NCBI RefSeq assembly: GCF_002269385.1
Contig: NZ_CP022957.1
Location: 3,773,001 to 3,837,000, forward strand
Direction of reading: 5' to 3'
DNA from: Maribacter cobaltidurans
GTDB taxonomy: Bacteria; Bacteroidota; Bacteroidia; Flavobacteriales; Flavobacteriaceae
Length of the DNA: 64,000 bases
Position numbers and translations under genes: made by a program. This document shows positions 17,527 to 25,411 of the stretch, one piece after another (position 1 is the stretch's first letter; every line of letters starts with the position of its first letter). Below the pieces are notes generated by a model that did no database searches, was not told the origin of the DNA, and saw only the letters and a list, made by a program, of their open reading frames with translations.

Positions 17527-18570
17527 TTAGTCTTCGTTAAGGTTATATTTCATGATGGAGCCATGTTTTCCGGTCTTATCGCGTTCCAATTCATAAAAGG
17601 GGCCCTTGGGGCCTTTGCTTCGGGAAACAATTGATTCTATTTTGACAAGGTCATTCTGGTTTAAGGTAGAACTGTCCAGTTTCTGTAGACTCTCTAGATG
17701 ATTACGGTTTCTTGCACCAACGATGATACCACCTACCATTTGTTTTTGTAAAATATAGTTACAAGCAACTTCGGTGATTCCTACCTGATATTGGTCGGCA
17801 ATCGTTCTAAGCACCTGAAGTGCCTCTTGAAAAAGTTCATAACCTCCAAATTCATCAATGATCAATCTGTATTTGGTCAGGGAACGGTTTTCATAAGGGG
17901 GTACAGGGTCGGGTGCGTTCAGATAACGGTCACTCAGGAACCCACCTGCCACAGTGCCGTAGCAGAGATAGGGAATGTTGTGTTCTTTGGCCAGGGCGGT
18001 CATATTCTTTTCAACACGCTGATCCAATACGGAATATTGCACTTGATTGGATGATATGGTTACACCGGCATCCAGCATTTCCTGAATGTGCTTCGTATCA
18101 AAATTAGTAACCCCTAGAAATCGTATTTTTCCGCTTTTTTGCAATTCCGAAAGGTGGACAGCAGTTTCCAAATATTTCGGGAATTGATAATCCCACCAAG
18201 CGAATTGTACCAAATCCAATTGTTCTACACCAAGGCGTTTGAGCGAACGATCAATTATCCGGATCGTATCCTCTTTCTTGAGCGTTGCCAGGGCATTGTA
18301 GTCGGGAACATATTTGGTGTGTACTTGAATCGGGGACAATTCTCCCGAACGGAATTCATCTTCATATTTTTTTCTGAACTTGCCGATGAGTTCTTCTACC
18401 CCTGTATAAATATCGGCACAATCGAACGTGGTTATACCCGCTTTTACGAAATGACGCATATCGACCAAGGCTTGTTCTTCAGAAATATTCCCATGACCTC
18501 CCGCCAAGTGCCATCCCCCTTTGATCACTCTTGAAATGGTATATCCGGGTTGTAATTCTATTCGTTTCAT
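17527..18570 (-). CDS. Aldo/keto reductase
   Basis: 347 residues with the AKR barrel: TTFDCADIYTGVEELIGKF (Asp and catalytic Tyr, about 48-66), IQVHTKYVPD (catalytic Lys), LDLVQFAWWDY, and IRFLGVTNFDTKHIQEML. The C-terminal cofactor region GGIIVGARNRNHLESLQKL matches NADP-dependent AKRs of the YgdS/L-galactose-dehydrogenase-like group. It acts in the cytoplasm; the substrate is unknown. It is part of the four-gene minus-strand run 20280-15822 (3 bp from DUF885, 2 bp from NhaC). Confidence 0.9.
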   Translation of the reverse strand: MKRIELQPGYTISRVIKGGWHLAGGHGNISEEQALVDMRHFVKAGITTFDCADIYTGVEELIGKFRKKYEDEFRSGELSPIQVHTKYVPDYNALATLKKEDTIRIIDRSLKRLGVEQLDLVQFAWWDYQFPKYLETAVHLSELQKSGKIRFLGVTNFDTKHIQEMLDAGVTISSNQVQYSVLDQRVEKNMTALAKEHNIPYLCYGTVAGGFLSDRYLNAPDPVPPYENRSLTKYRLIIDEFGGYELFQEALQVLRTIADQYQVGITEVACNYILQKQMVGGIIVGARNRNHLESLQKLDSSTLNQNDLVKIESIVSRSKGPKGPFYELERDKTGKHGSIMKYNLNED

Positions 18571-18573
18571 GGA

Positions 18574-20280
18574 TTAATTGGGGCTTGTATTTTTAAAAAT
18601 GTCATAAAATTCTTCAATAGGTATTGGTCCGGCCTTCATAATGGTATCCATAAAATATTTCAAATCGAACTTGTCGCCTAAGCGTTCCTTTTCGGTTTTT
18701 AATAATTGCGTGAATTGGGCACCTCCCAAATAGTAGGAGGTAAGCTGCAAGGGGCTGTTTATGATACGTCCCCAAAGACTTTTGGCGAATTGTGGTGCCA
18801 ATAAGGAAGTTTCGGTCGAGAATTCTAAAACTTGATCCTGGTTCCAGTCGTTACAATGTACTTGTACGGACGTGTAAGCCCGATTTGCATTTTCCAAGCG
18901 TTTGCGCAAGTGTGCTAAAAGGGTCAGTTTATTTTCAGCTTCCCACCCGGCATCCAACAGCACTTTTTCAGTAAACGTGGCCCAACCCTCAATGAAAATG
19001 CCATATGGGAAAAGCAACCTTAGTCTATGCGGTGTTTCCCGACTGATTTTCAATTGCATGTAATGCCCTGGGAAAAGTTCATGGATAACGATCATGCGGT
19101 TAAAGGGCTTGTTGAAAGAAGCCCAAAAATCAACTTGTTCCTGTTTTGGAAGCGTATCCGGAATTGAAGGTAAGTTGAGCGTAGTCATGGGATTGGGGTC
19201 GAATGGCGGCGCACTCGCCACCCAGCCGATACGTGCTGCGGGACCAGCACTCTCAGGGGCCGTTTGAATGCGTAAGGTCTGATTTTTGGGTAAGGTGGCG
19301 ATATTGTTTTTTTGAATGAAAGCGACGGCACTATCGGCTAGTTGTTGCCAAAATTGAAGGTAGTCGGCACTGTTCAAGGGGGCGTCCTTTTCCATATCGG
19401 CCAAGGCCAAATCAATTATTTCCCGGTCATTTTTTGGAAGGTTTTTAGTTGGATACTTTTCTAGAAGGTATTGTTTTGATACTTGAGCCATTAAATCACG
19501 AACCGTCCCAATTTCGTTCAAGGCCATTTCTGCCAACTCGGTTGAAGTTAGATTGCTGTCCGTATACAATTTTAACCTTCGGTCATATTCTTGTTTTCCT
19601 AGAATGGATGTCTCAGGTAACGTGTTGTCCTCAAATTTTTCCAGCGCAAATGCCTTTAAGGATTCCATACTTTGTATAGCGGAATCCATCGCTGGGCATT
19701 CCCTTGAAATTAAATTCGGACCTCTATTTTTGAAGTCATGCTGAGTCAGATAGGTAAGGGATTTTGATAAATTCTCAAGGCCTTGTTCCAAATCGTCTTT
19801 TGAAACGTTTTTTAGATTTTTTTGAGCAGCCGATGCCAATTTTTCCATGGATACAAACCGATTGCAAATTAGGTCATCTTTCTCATGGTCCAGAAGATAA
19901 TCGGCTTTTATAACCGTAGGGATTGCATCCGAAATAAGTTCTGCGTACAGATCGAGAGAATTGGTATGCTTGCTTAGGTTCTTCCACGTATCAACTTCAG
20001 ACTGGGCCTGAACCCTTAGTAATCTTCCGTCAACAGGGTCAATTGGGGCATTGGGTTGGGTAAGTGAAGTCAGGATTTGTTCGTTGAATTCCAGCCATTG
20101 GGCAATCGTATTTTCTGATAGGTCTTCATAATGAAATACAGAAGGCAGCATACCCGCTTCCAATGCTTCGGAAGGGTAAAATGCCTTCCAAGCTGAAATA
20201 TATTGTTCGCCCAAGTCTTGGGCCGAGGAGGAGAAGGTTAACAAGAAAAAAAGCAGCCAATGGCCAAAATGGGTCTTCAT
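18574..20280 (-). CDS. DUF885-family metallopeptidase-like exported protein
   Basis: 568 residues with signal peptide (MKTHFGHWLLFFLLTFSSSAQ). The zinc motif HELFPGHYMQ (about residue 395-405) with the downstream Glu in FIEGWATFTEKVLLDAGW (about 427-445) is the DUF885 signature, a gluzincin-like peptidase family. The C-terminus YLGGAQFTQLLKTEKERLGD and KYFMDTIMKAGPIPIEEF is typical. It is the first gene of the tight minus-strand run, so its promoter should lie in 20281-20353, divergent from nudK. Peptide degradation in the periplasm feeding the downstream transporter/reductase is a possible operon theme. Confidence 0.88.
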   Translation of the reverse strand: MKTHFGHWLLFFLLTFSSSAQDLGEQYISAWKAFYPSEALEAGMLPSVFHYEDLSENTIAQWLEFNEQILTSLTQPNAPIDPVDGRLLRVQAQSEVDTWKNLSKHTNSLDLYAELISDAIPTVIKADYLLDHEKDDLICNRFVSMEKLASAAQKNLKNVSKDDLEQGLENLSKSLTYLTQHDFKNRGPNLISRECPAMDSAIQSMESLKAFALEKFEDNTLPETSILGKQEYDRRLKLYTDSNLTSTELAEMALNEIGTVRDLMAQVSKQYLLEKYPTKNLPKNDREIIDLALADMEKDAPLNSADYLQFWQQLADSAVAFIQKNNIATLPKNQTLRIQTAPESAGPAARIGWVASAPPFDPNPMTTLNLPSIPDTLPKQEQVDFWASFNKPFNRMIVIHELFPGHYMQLKISRETPHRLRLLFPYGIFIEGWATFTEKVLLDAGWEAENKLTLLAHLRKRLENANRAYTSVQVHCNDWNQDQVLEFSTETSLLAPQFAKSLWGRIINSPLQLTSYYLGGAQFTQLLKTEKERLGDKFDLKYFMDTIMKAGPIPIEEFYDIFKNTSPN

Positions 20281-20353
20281 AGCCTAAAAAACAGGTTTGG
20301 TCTAGTTGAGAAAGATAGCAATTTATGCGGATTATGTTCGTTAAATTTAGCAC

Positions 20354-20947
20354 ATGGAAAACAGCAGAATAAAAAATATAAAACACGAAATTCTTTCCGA
20401 TAATTGGTATACCCTGAACAAATACACTTTTGAATATCAAAAGTTTGATGGTAGCTGGGAGGTCCAAAAACGGGAATCCTATGATTGTGGCGATGGGGCG
20501 GCCGTACTTTTGTACAATACCCAGAAAGGAACCGTGGTGCTTACCCGTCAATTTAGGATGCCCACGTATGTAAATGACAATACGGATGGAATGATGGTGG
20601 AGGTCTGTGCGGGTGTATTGGACGGACTCACGCCCAAGGAATGTATTTTAAAGGAAATATTGGAAGAAACTGGGTATCAACTTACCGAAGTAGAACAGGT
20701 ATTGGTCACCTATATGTGTCCGGGGTCCGTAACCCAGAAGCTCTATTTGTTCATTGGGGAGTATCAAGACGCCATGAAGGTTGATGCAGGAGGGGGTGCG
20801 GACGATGAAACCGAAAATATCGAAGTTTTGGAAATGCGCTTTGAAAAGGCGTTACAAATGATGGCTACAGGTGAAATCCGTGATGCCAAGACCGTCATGC
20901 TGCTGCAATATGCGCAAATTAATAAGTTGATAGGATTTAATAGTTAA
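20354..20947 (+). CDS. nudK: Nudix hydrolase, GDP-mannose pyrophosphatase-like
   Basis: 197 residues. The Nudix box reads GVLDGLTPKECILKEILEET followed by G, in the form characteristic of the NudK/TIGR00052 group (the first Glu of the classical box is displaced, as in E. coli NudK). The N-terminal half has LNKYTFEYQKFDGSWEVQKR, RESYDCGDGAAVLLYN and LTRQFRMPTY, which form the dimer and substrate elements. It hydrolyses GDP-mannose or related nucleotide sugars in the cytoplasm. It is divergent from the DUF885 operon and followed by the CCAACAA heptamer repeat. Confidence 0.88.
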   Translation: MENSRIKNIKHEILSDNWYTLNKYTFEYQKFDGSWEVQKRESYDCGDGAAVLLYNTQKGTVVLTRQFRMPTYVNDNTDGMMVEVCAGVLDGLTPKECILKEILEETGYQLTEVEQVLVTYMCPGSVTQKLYLFIGEYQDAMKVDAGGGADDETENIEVLEMRFEKALQMMATGEIRDAKTVMLLQYAQINKLIGFNS

Positions 20948-20956
20948 TTTTATTAC

Positions 20957-21017
20957 CAACAACCAACAACCAACAACCAACAACCAACAACCAACAACCA
21001 ACAACCAACAACCAACA
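20957..21017. repeat. Tandem heptamer repeat (CCAACAA)n
   Basis: About eight perfect copies of the 7-bp unit CCAACAA run between the stop of nudK and the stop of the convergent carboxypeptidase gene. A 7-mer repeat is frame-shifting if copied into coding DNA and is a likely slippage hotspot. Related CCAACAA/AACAAC strings occur singly in other leaders of this window (6650, 49270). Confidence 0.9.
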
Positions 21018-21018
21018 C

Positions 21019-22287
21019 CTAATATCCCTCCCGTATCGCTTCAAAAATAGTCTGCATTCGTTCCTTTACTTCCGATGAGGAATGCCTAAAGTGATTGTTC
21101 ATAAAACTGAAGATTAGCAACTTTCCTTTTCTGGTCCTTAAATATCCGCTTAGACAATAATTGTTACTTAGACTTCCCGATTTCGCAAAGATATAGGGTT
21201 CCTCTATTCCACCGTACCAAGATTCAACTGTTCCCGAAACACCTCCTGCAGGAAAAATACTAAAAAGCCGTTCTTGAGGCACTTCTTTATAAAGCTGGTT
21301 TAATACGTATACCATGGATTGCGGCGTGAACAGATTGTATCTTGAGAGTCCCGAGCCATCTACCCATCTTGGTTCTTGGGGTAGGTTTTTCAAATCATTT
21401 TCCAATATATACCTTTGGGCATTCGAAGTATTCAGGGTATCCGTTAGTTCTCCGGAGGCCAGGATCAATAACTGTTCCGCGATGAAATTATCGCTTTCAT
21501 GCATTAGTCGAACGTAAAGGGAATCTGCATGAATTCCGTAAAGTGTTTTTTTGGGACCCTCAGGCATCTTTTTTGCCAGTGTTATCGGTTTGTTGAGTGA
21601 AGTTTCCAAAATGTTCTTTATGGTATTTCTATTTGATTTAAAAGGAATTTCCAAGGTGTCTTTTGTTCCTTTATCAAAATAGAATAGGTTTTTGTTCCGT
21701 TCCCTGTTCCACTCATTTCGAATGGTATTTACACTATCCATAAAGTAACTTGGGGATATGTTCCATTCCGGAGTATCATAAATCATGACAGTATTCCCAT
21801 AAACTGGGAAGGCATTTCGTTCAGGGGAATAATACCATTGGAAATCGTCCCATGACCATCCCGGACCCCATTCGGTATCCATAAAATTCCCATTGTAAAA
21901 GGCGAGATTATCTCTGTTTTTCAAAAAATTGAATCCTGTACTATCCTTTAAATAATGGTGTAAAAAGGAAGGATCTCCCGTGCCCTCAAAGTACAATGTG
22001 TCATTTTGTTCAGTGTATCTAAGGGTGGGAATATGGTCTGGAAGGGTTTTTAGAGCAGTATATAAAGTGAAGATTTTAGTGTTACTCGCCGGTGTAAAAT
22101 ACTTATCACTATGATAATTATATAGGGTATCTCTGGAAATTGGATCAATCACCAAAAATCCAGTGAATTGATTTCTGTAGAAAGACGAATTAAGGGTAAC
22201 ATCTATTTTTTTTATTGTCTTTCTTTTTAAACTGGCACAGCTAAACAATAGAAATATCAACAAGAGAGGGATGATTGTTTTTTTCAT
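21019..22287 (-). CDS. dacB: D-alanyl-D-alanine carboxypeptidase/endopeptidase, PBP4 (S13) type, lipoprotein
   Basis: 422 residues. The signal ends in a lipobox (LLFSCASL). The penicillin-binding triads are SNTK in FTPASNTKIFTLYTAL (about residue 68), SDN in MHESDNFIAEQLLILASGEL (about 265) and KSG in FAKSGSLSNNYCLSGYL (about 370). This is a periplasmic peptidoglycan peptidase of the S13 family, which trims or opens cross-links. It is monocistronic. The KTG box is KSG, which the family tolerates. Confidence 0.87.
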   Translation of the reverse strand: MKKTIIPLLLIFLLFSCASLKRKTIKKIDVTLNSSFYRNQFTGFLVIDPISRDTLYNYHSDKYFTPASNTKIFTLYTALKTLPDHIPTLRYTEQNDTLYFEGTGDPSFLHHYLKDSTGFNFLKNRDNLAFYNGNFMDTEWGPGWSWDDFQWYYSPERNAFPVYGNTVMIYDTPEWNISPSYFMDSVNTIRNEWNRERNKNLFYFDKGTKDTLEIPFKSNRNTIKNILETSLNKPITLAKKMPEGPKKTLYGIHADSLYVRLMHESDNFIAEQLLILASGELTDTLNTSNAQRYILENDLKNLPQEPRWVDGSGLSRYNLFTPQSMVYVLNQLYKEVPQERLFSIFPAGGVSGTVESWYGGIEEPYIFAKSGSLSNNYCLSGYLRTRKGKLLIFSFMNNHFRHSSSEVKERMQTIFEAIREGY

Positions 22288-22472
22288 GTAAATAAATTGT
22301 TCTTACTTGTAAATCAAAACGTTATGATATTATAATTGATTTTGTTATATTAAGGCCTGTAGACTTAAGAATCGGTTTAACATTATTTAATTGATTTTAA
22401 CTTTTTGGCTACAATATTATATCCTATTTAGGGTTTAAATTTACACAACAACTAATTTAAAAACGTGTTTAC

Positions 22473-22670
22473 ATGAAAAGAACAATGTTGGAGTACAGTA
22501 AAACTGTACTACAAAAGGTTAGTTTTGATGCAAAATTATTCTACAAGGAACTCAAAAAGGCACTTGTACGATTACTACCTGAAGAGGTAGAGGAATTAAA
22601 AGCTTGGTTAGAAACTTTTATAGTGGACAAACCGGAACTTCAACAAAGTTTAATGTACTTAAAATCATAA
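22473..22670 (+). CDS. Small helical protein, unknown function
   Basis: 65 residues, MKRTMLEYSKTVLQKVSFDA start, predicted all-helical with a charged centre (RLLPEEVEELKAWLETFI). It has a good ATG after an A-rich leader, its own upstream gap and a clear terminator immediately downstream (22676-22700), so it is a real short gene. I do not recognise a named family. The pattern of a small, monocistronic helical protein suggests a regulatory or stabilising partner; no target can be inferred. Confidence 0.75.
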   Translation: MKRTMLEYSKTVLQKVSFDAKLFYKELKKALVRLLPEEVEELKAWLETFIVDKPELQQSLMYLKS

Positions 22671-22675
22671 GTTAA

Positions 22676-22700
22676 AAGCCACTGCAAAGTGGCTTTTTTA
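22676..22700 (+). terminator. Terminator after the 65-residue protein
   Basis: Perfect stem AAGCCACT…AGTGGCTT followed by TTTT. It lies 6 bp past the stop codon. Confidence 0.85.
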
Positions 22701-22754
22701 ATTTACCAATTCCAATTGTTGGTATGATTTATTGTTTAAAAGGAAAGTGACACC

Positions 22755-23693
22755 TTACTTCCCTAAGGGACTGATAATCTTTACATCCTGAAATGCAATC
22801 GCACCTCTTACAACGGAGGAGATAACATCCCTAAGAGCCTCCGTAATCTGTATTTTTAGTTCACTTTTATGATAAATAAGACTTACCTCCCTGGCTGGGG
22901 ATGGTTCTTTAAAATATTTTAAGTTTTCCTTTTTTTCGTCTTCCAATTCCAAAGTATTCAAAAATGGGAGAAGGGTCATTCCAAGTCCTTCATTGGACAG
23001 ATTGATCAAAGTCTCAAAACTACCGCTCTGTAATTGGAAATGATCACCACCTAATTTTTTAGGAGCCTTACAGAGATTCAAAACGCCTTCCCGAAAACAG
23101 TGCCCATCCTGCAACAAAAGAATATCGGTGACATCCAAGTCTTCCACTTCAAGAGTATCATAAGTTCCCAATCTATGATTTTTGGGTACGTAGCCTACAA
23201 AGGGTTCGTAATAAAGTGGACGTTCAATGATATCATCTTCTTCCAAAGGTGTAGCCGCGATAGCTGCATCCAAATGTCCGTCCTTTAAATTTTCAATAAG
23301 GTTCTCTGTATTTTGCTCCTTTATGATGAGGTTGACCTTAGGGTATTTGGTGATGAAAGTTTTAAGAAACATGGGTAAGAGTGTAGGCATAATCGTAGGT
23401 ATTATGCCCAAGGTAAAGTCTCCACCTATAAATCCTTTTTCCTGATCTACGATGTCCTTTATCCTATTAGCTTCGTTGACAATATTTTTGGCTTGGGCTA
23501 CAATTTTTTCGCCTACATCGGTAACGGAAATAGGTTTTTTTCCTCGATCAAATATTTGGATATCCAATTCATCCTCAAGTTTTTGAACCTGCATACTTAA
23601 AGTTGGTTGGGTAACGAAACTTTTCTCGGCTGCAAGTGTAAAATTCTTATATTCTGCTACAGCAAGAACATAGCGCAACTGTGTAATGGTCAT
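22755..23693 (-). CDS. oxyR: OxyR-type LysR regulator
   Basis: 312 residues. The N-terminal LysR winged helix is TQLRYVLAVAEYKNFTLAAE and QPTLSMQVQKLEDELDIQIF. The decisive feature is QDGHCFREGVLNLC in the effector domain (about residue 196-210). It has two Cys with eight residues between them, matching the redox-active Cys199/Cys208 arrangement of E. coli OxyR in an equivalent sequence context. It is therefore a peroxide sensor forming an intramolecular disulphide. It is divergent from a Dps gene, its classical target, and the 122-bp gap 23694-23815 should contain the shared operator. Confidence 0.92.
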   Translation of the reverse strand: MTITQLRYVLAVAEYKNFTLAAEKSFVTQPTLSMQVQKLEDELDIQIFDRGKKPISVTDVGEKIVAQAKNIVNEANRIKDIVDQEKGFIGGDFTLGIIPTIMPTLLPMFLKTFITKYPKVNLIIKEQNTENLIENLKDGHLDAAIAATPLEEDDIIERPLYYEPFVGYVPKNHRLGTYDTLEVEDLDVTDILLLQDGHCFREGVLNLCKAPKKLGGDHFQLQSGSFETLINLSNEGLGMTLLPFLNTLELEDEKKENLKYFKEPSPAREVSLIYHKSELKIQITEALRDVISSVVRGAIAFQDVKIISPLGK

Positions 23694-23815
23694 GTGAATG
23701 ATTTTAACTATAAAGTTATCAAAACTATCAATAAATCTTATAATCGACGTCAGGTTTATTTGATATCTTTATAATGAAATTTATAATTTACTTAGGAACA
23801 TATAAATACAAAGAG

Positions 23816-24295
23816 ATGAAACTAAATAGCATAGGTTTAGAAACCGATAAATCACAAATTATTAGTAAGGAGCTAAATTTACTTTTGGCCAATTTTCAAA
23901 GGTATTATCAAAACTTAAGGGGAATACATTGGAATATCAAGGGGAAACGATTTTTTGACCTGCACCTAAAGTTTGAAGAACTTTACACGGACGCCAATTT
24001 AAAAGTAGATATGATTGCCGAACGTATTCTTACACTGGGAGGCGTGCCTTTACATACTTTTGAGGATTATATAGAAAGCGCATCGGTTCCCGTGGGTAAA
24101 AATATCACTAAAGACGATGATGCCATTCGTCTTATCGTGGATTCACTGAAGGAACTTTTGACTATTGAAAGGGGAATCTTGAATGCCTCGGACGAAGCCA
24201 ATGATGAAGGTACCAATTCAATGATGAGCGATTTTATCACGGAACAGGAAAAAACGGTCTGGATGATGAAAGCTTGGTTGGCAGAGGAAATCTAA
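23816..24295 (+). CDS. dps: Dps-family ferritin-like DNA-protection protein
   Basis: About 159 residues from the ATG at 23816, which follows an AAAGAG ribosome-site-like string. An in-frame ATG 14 codons upstream would add an atypical hydrophobic stretch and is not preferred. Motifs are LLANFQRYYQNLRGIHWNIK and FFDLHLKFEELYTDANLKVD (ferroxidase His/Asp/Glu at the dimer interface), then ERILTLGGVPLHTF. It is expected to oxidise Fe(II) with peroxide inside a dodecamer. Its divergent partner OxyR indicates peroxide induction. Confidence 0.92.
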   Translation: MKLNSIGLETDKSQIISKELNLLLANFQRYYQNLRGIHWNIKGKRFFDLHLKFEELYTDANLKVDMIAERILTLGGVPLHTFEDYIESASVPVGKNITKDDDAIRLIVDSLKELLTIERGILNASDEANDEGTNSMMSDFITEQEKTVWMMKAWLAEEI

Positions 24296-24306
24296 AAACT
24301 TACAGA

Positions 24307-24360
24307 TAAAAAAATGGTCAGTTACTTAGTTCCTTCACTTTGAAACTGACCATTTTTTTT
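24307..24360. terminator. Bidirectional terminator between dps and DUF1801 gene
   Basis: Arms aaaaaaatggtcagtt and aactgaccattttttt pair perfectly with A and T tails on either side. One arm contains the stop codon of the minus-strand gene. Confidence 0.85.
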
Positions 24361-24677
24361 ATGACCTCCAATGGTAGTTCCTCATTAAAGGGAAACTGTA
24401 CGGAACCTTTCCCTCTTTTGTAACCCGCTAATTCCGCCTCAAACGCGGCATGCACAGAAGGAGTGGCATAGAACCCGAAATGATTCTTTTGTGCCGCAAA
24501 ATATACCAATGGCTTCCCCTTTAATTTGTAGGCCGGCATCCCATAACTTATACCCTCCACGGCTTCTGGGGCTGTTTCTTTTACCAACTTTTTTAGTAGA
24601 TGTAATTTCTTCTGAATCTCCGCTGGAAAATGGGAACTATATTCCTCAAAATTGACTGCTTTTATCATTTTTGACAT
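24318..24677 (-). CDS. DUF1801 (YdhG-like) protein
   Basis: About 119 residues from the ATG complement at 24675-24677 (MSKMIKAVNFEEYSSHFPAE). A longer upstream extension is hydrophobic, A/T-rich and not family-like. Blocks KKLHLLKKLVKETAPEAVEG, ISYGMPAYKLKGKPLVYFAA and KNHFGFYATPSVH identify the DUF1801/YdhG fold, sometimes annotated as iron-chaperone or frataxin-like, although that role is poorly supported. It is convergent with dps, and its stop lies in the shared terminator. Confidence 0.85.
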   Translation of the reverse strand: MSKMIKAVNFEEYSSHFPAEIQKKLHLLKKLVKETAPEAVEGISYGMPAYKLKGKPLVYFAAQKNHFGFYATPSVHAAFEAELAGYKRGKGSVQFPFNEELPLEVIKKMVSFKVKELSN

Positions 24678-24725
24678 ATAAAAAAGAATCTTGGTTGAGA
24701 AATAAAAGTAGAAAATTAGAATCAA

Positions 24726-24764
24726 AAAGATAACGGCTCCCTAAAAAGGGAGCCGTTATCTTTT
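24726..24764. terminator. Perfect palindromic terminator
   Basis: Perfect arms AAGATAACGGCTCCCT and AGGGAGCCGTTATCTT with a short A-rich loop, flanked by A-run and T-run. It sits just upstream of the start of the minus-strand DUF1801 gene and past the 3' end of the DUF2141 gene, so it ends the DUF2141 transcript. Confidence 0.9.
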
Positions 24765-24780
24765 GTTATTGATGCTTCTT

Positions 24781-25197
24781 TTAGAAACGTACCCTAAATT
24801 CAAGGTCCTTATCCGCAACTTCAAACTTTGATCCGTCAAAACTTGGAGGTCCAAAGGCCATATCCCCGGAAGTGGCATAGCTTTCTTTGGGCATCCCAGA
24901 AGGTTCAAAATCCATACGCTGGTTACCGTTTTTATCATGCATCAACATCAATGCAAAAGTACCCGGCTTAACATTGGGGAAGGTAAGGGTTACTTTCCCT
25001 ATAGATGCATCCTTGCTTTTATTTTGGACACCTGGTGCCTTCATAAAGGTGTCCGCTGTATGCAGTGAACCAATAATTTGTCCCTCATCAGATAATACAT
25101 TTTCAATGGTTACAGTAACGGTGACTCCTTCTTGATCTTGCGCTTGCATGATCATGCTAGTAAATACTAATCCTAAAATAATTCCTAATCTTTTCAT
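24781..25197 (-). CDS. DUF2141 secreted protein
   Basis: About 138 residues from the ATG complement at 25195-25197, which gives a clean signal peptide (MKRLGIILGLVFTSMIMQAQ). The mature beta-sandwich pattern EGVTVTVTIENVLSDEGQI, IGSLHTADTFMKAPGV, KPGTFALMLMHDKNGNQRMD and GMPKESYATSGDM matches DUF2141. These are exported proteins of unknown role in Bacteroidota and Proteobacteria. The gene is monocistronic, with its own terminator at 24726-24764. Confidence 0.9.
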   Translation of the reverse strand: MKRLGIILGLVFTSMIMQAQDQEGVTVTVTIENVLSDEGQIIGSLHTADTFMKAPGVQNKSKDASIGKVTLTFPNVKPGTFALMLMHDKNGNQRMDFEPSGMPKESYATSGDMAFGPPSFDGSKFEVADKDLEFRVRF

Positions 25198-25411
25198 GTG
25201 TAAGGTTTTAAAGTTATTTGTTGCTTCAAATTTCAATGAACACTGTCTTTTTTTAAAAATGAAAATACCGAACTGTGGAATGTATGGAGTGAAATGTAAT
25301 GTTCAAAAATCGTATCAATTCAGGTTATAAATTCTACAATTCGGTTACAAGGAATTTTATACCGTGTGTCATTCAAAGAGTTTTGTGGTGTAATCAATCA
25401 AGGAAAACAAC

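Noticed and set aside
20957..21017. CRISPR array
   Set aside because: The unit is only 7 bp with no spacers; it is a simple tandem repeat.
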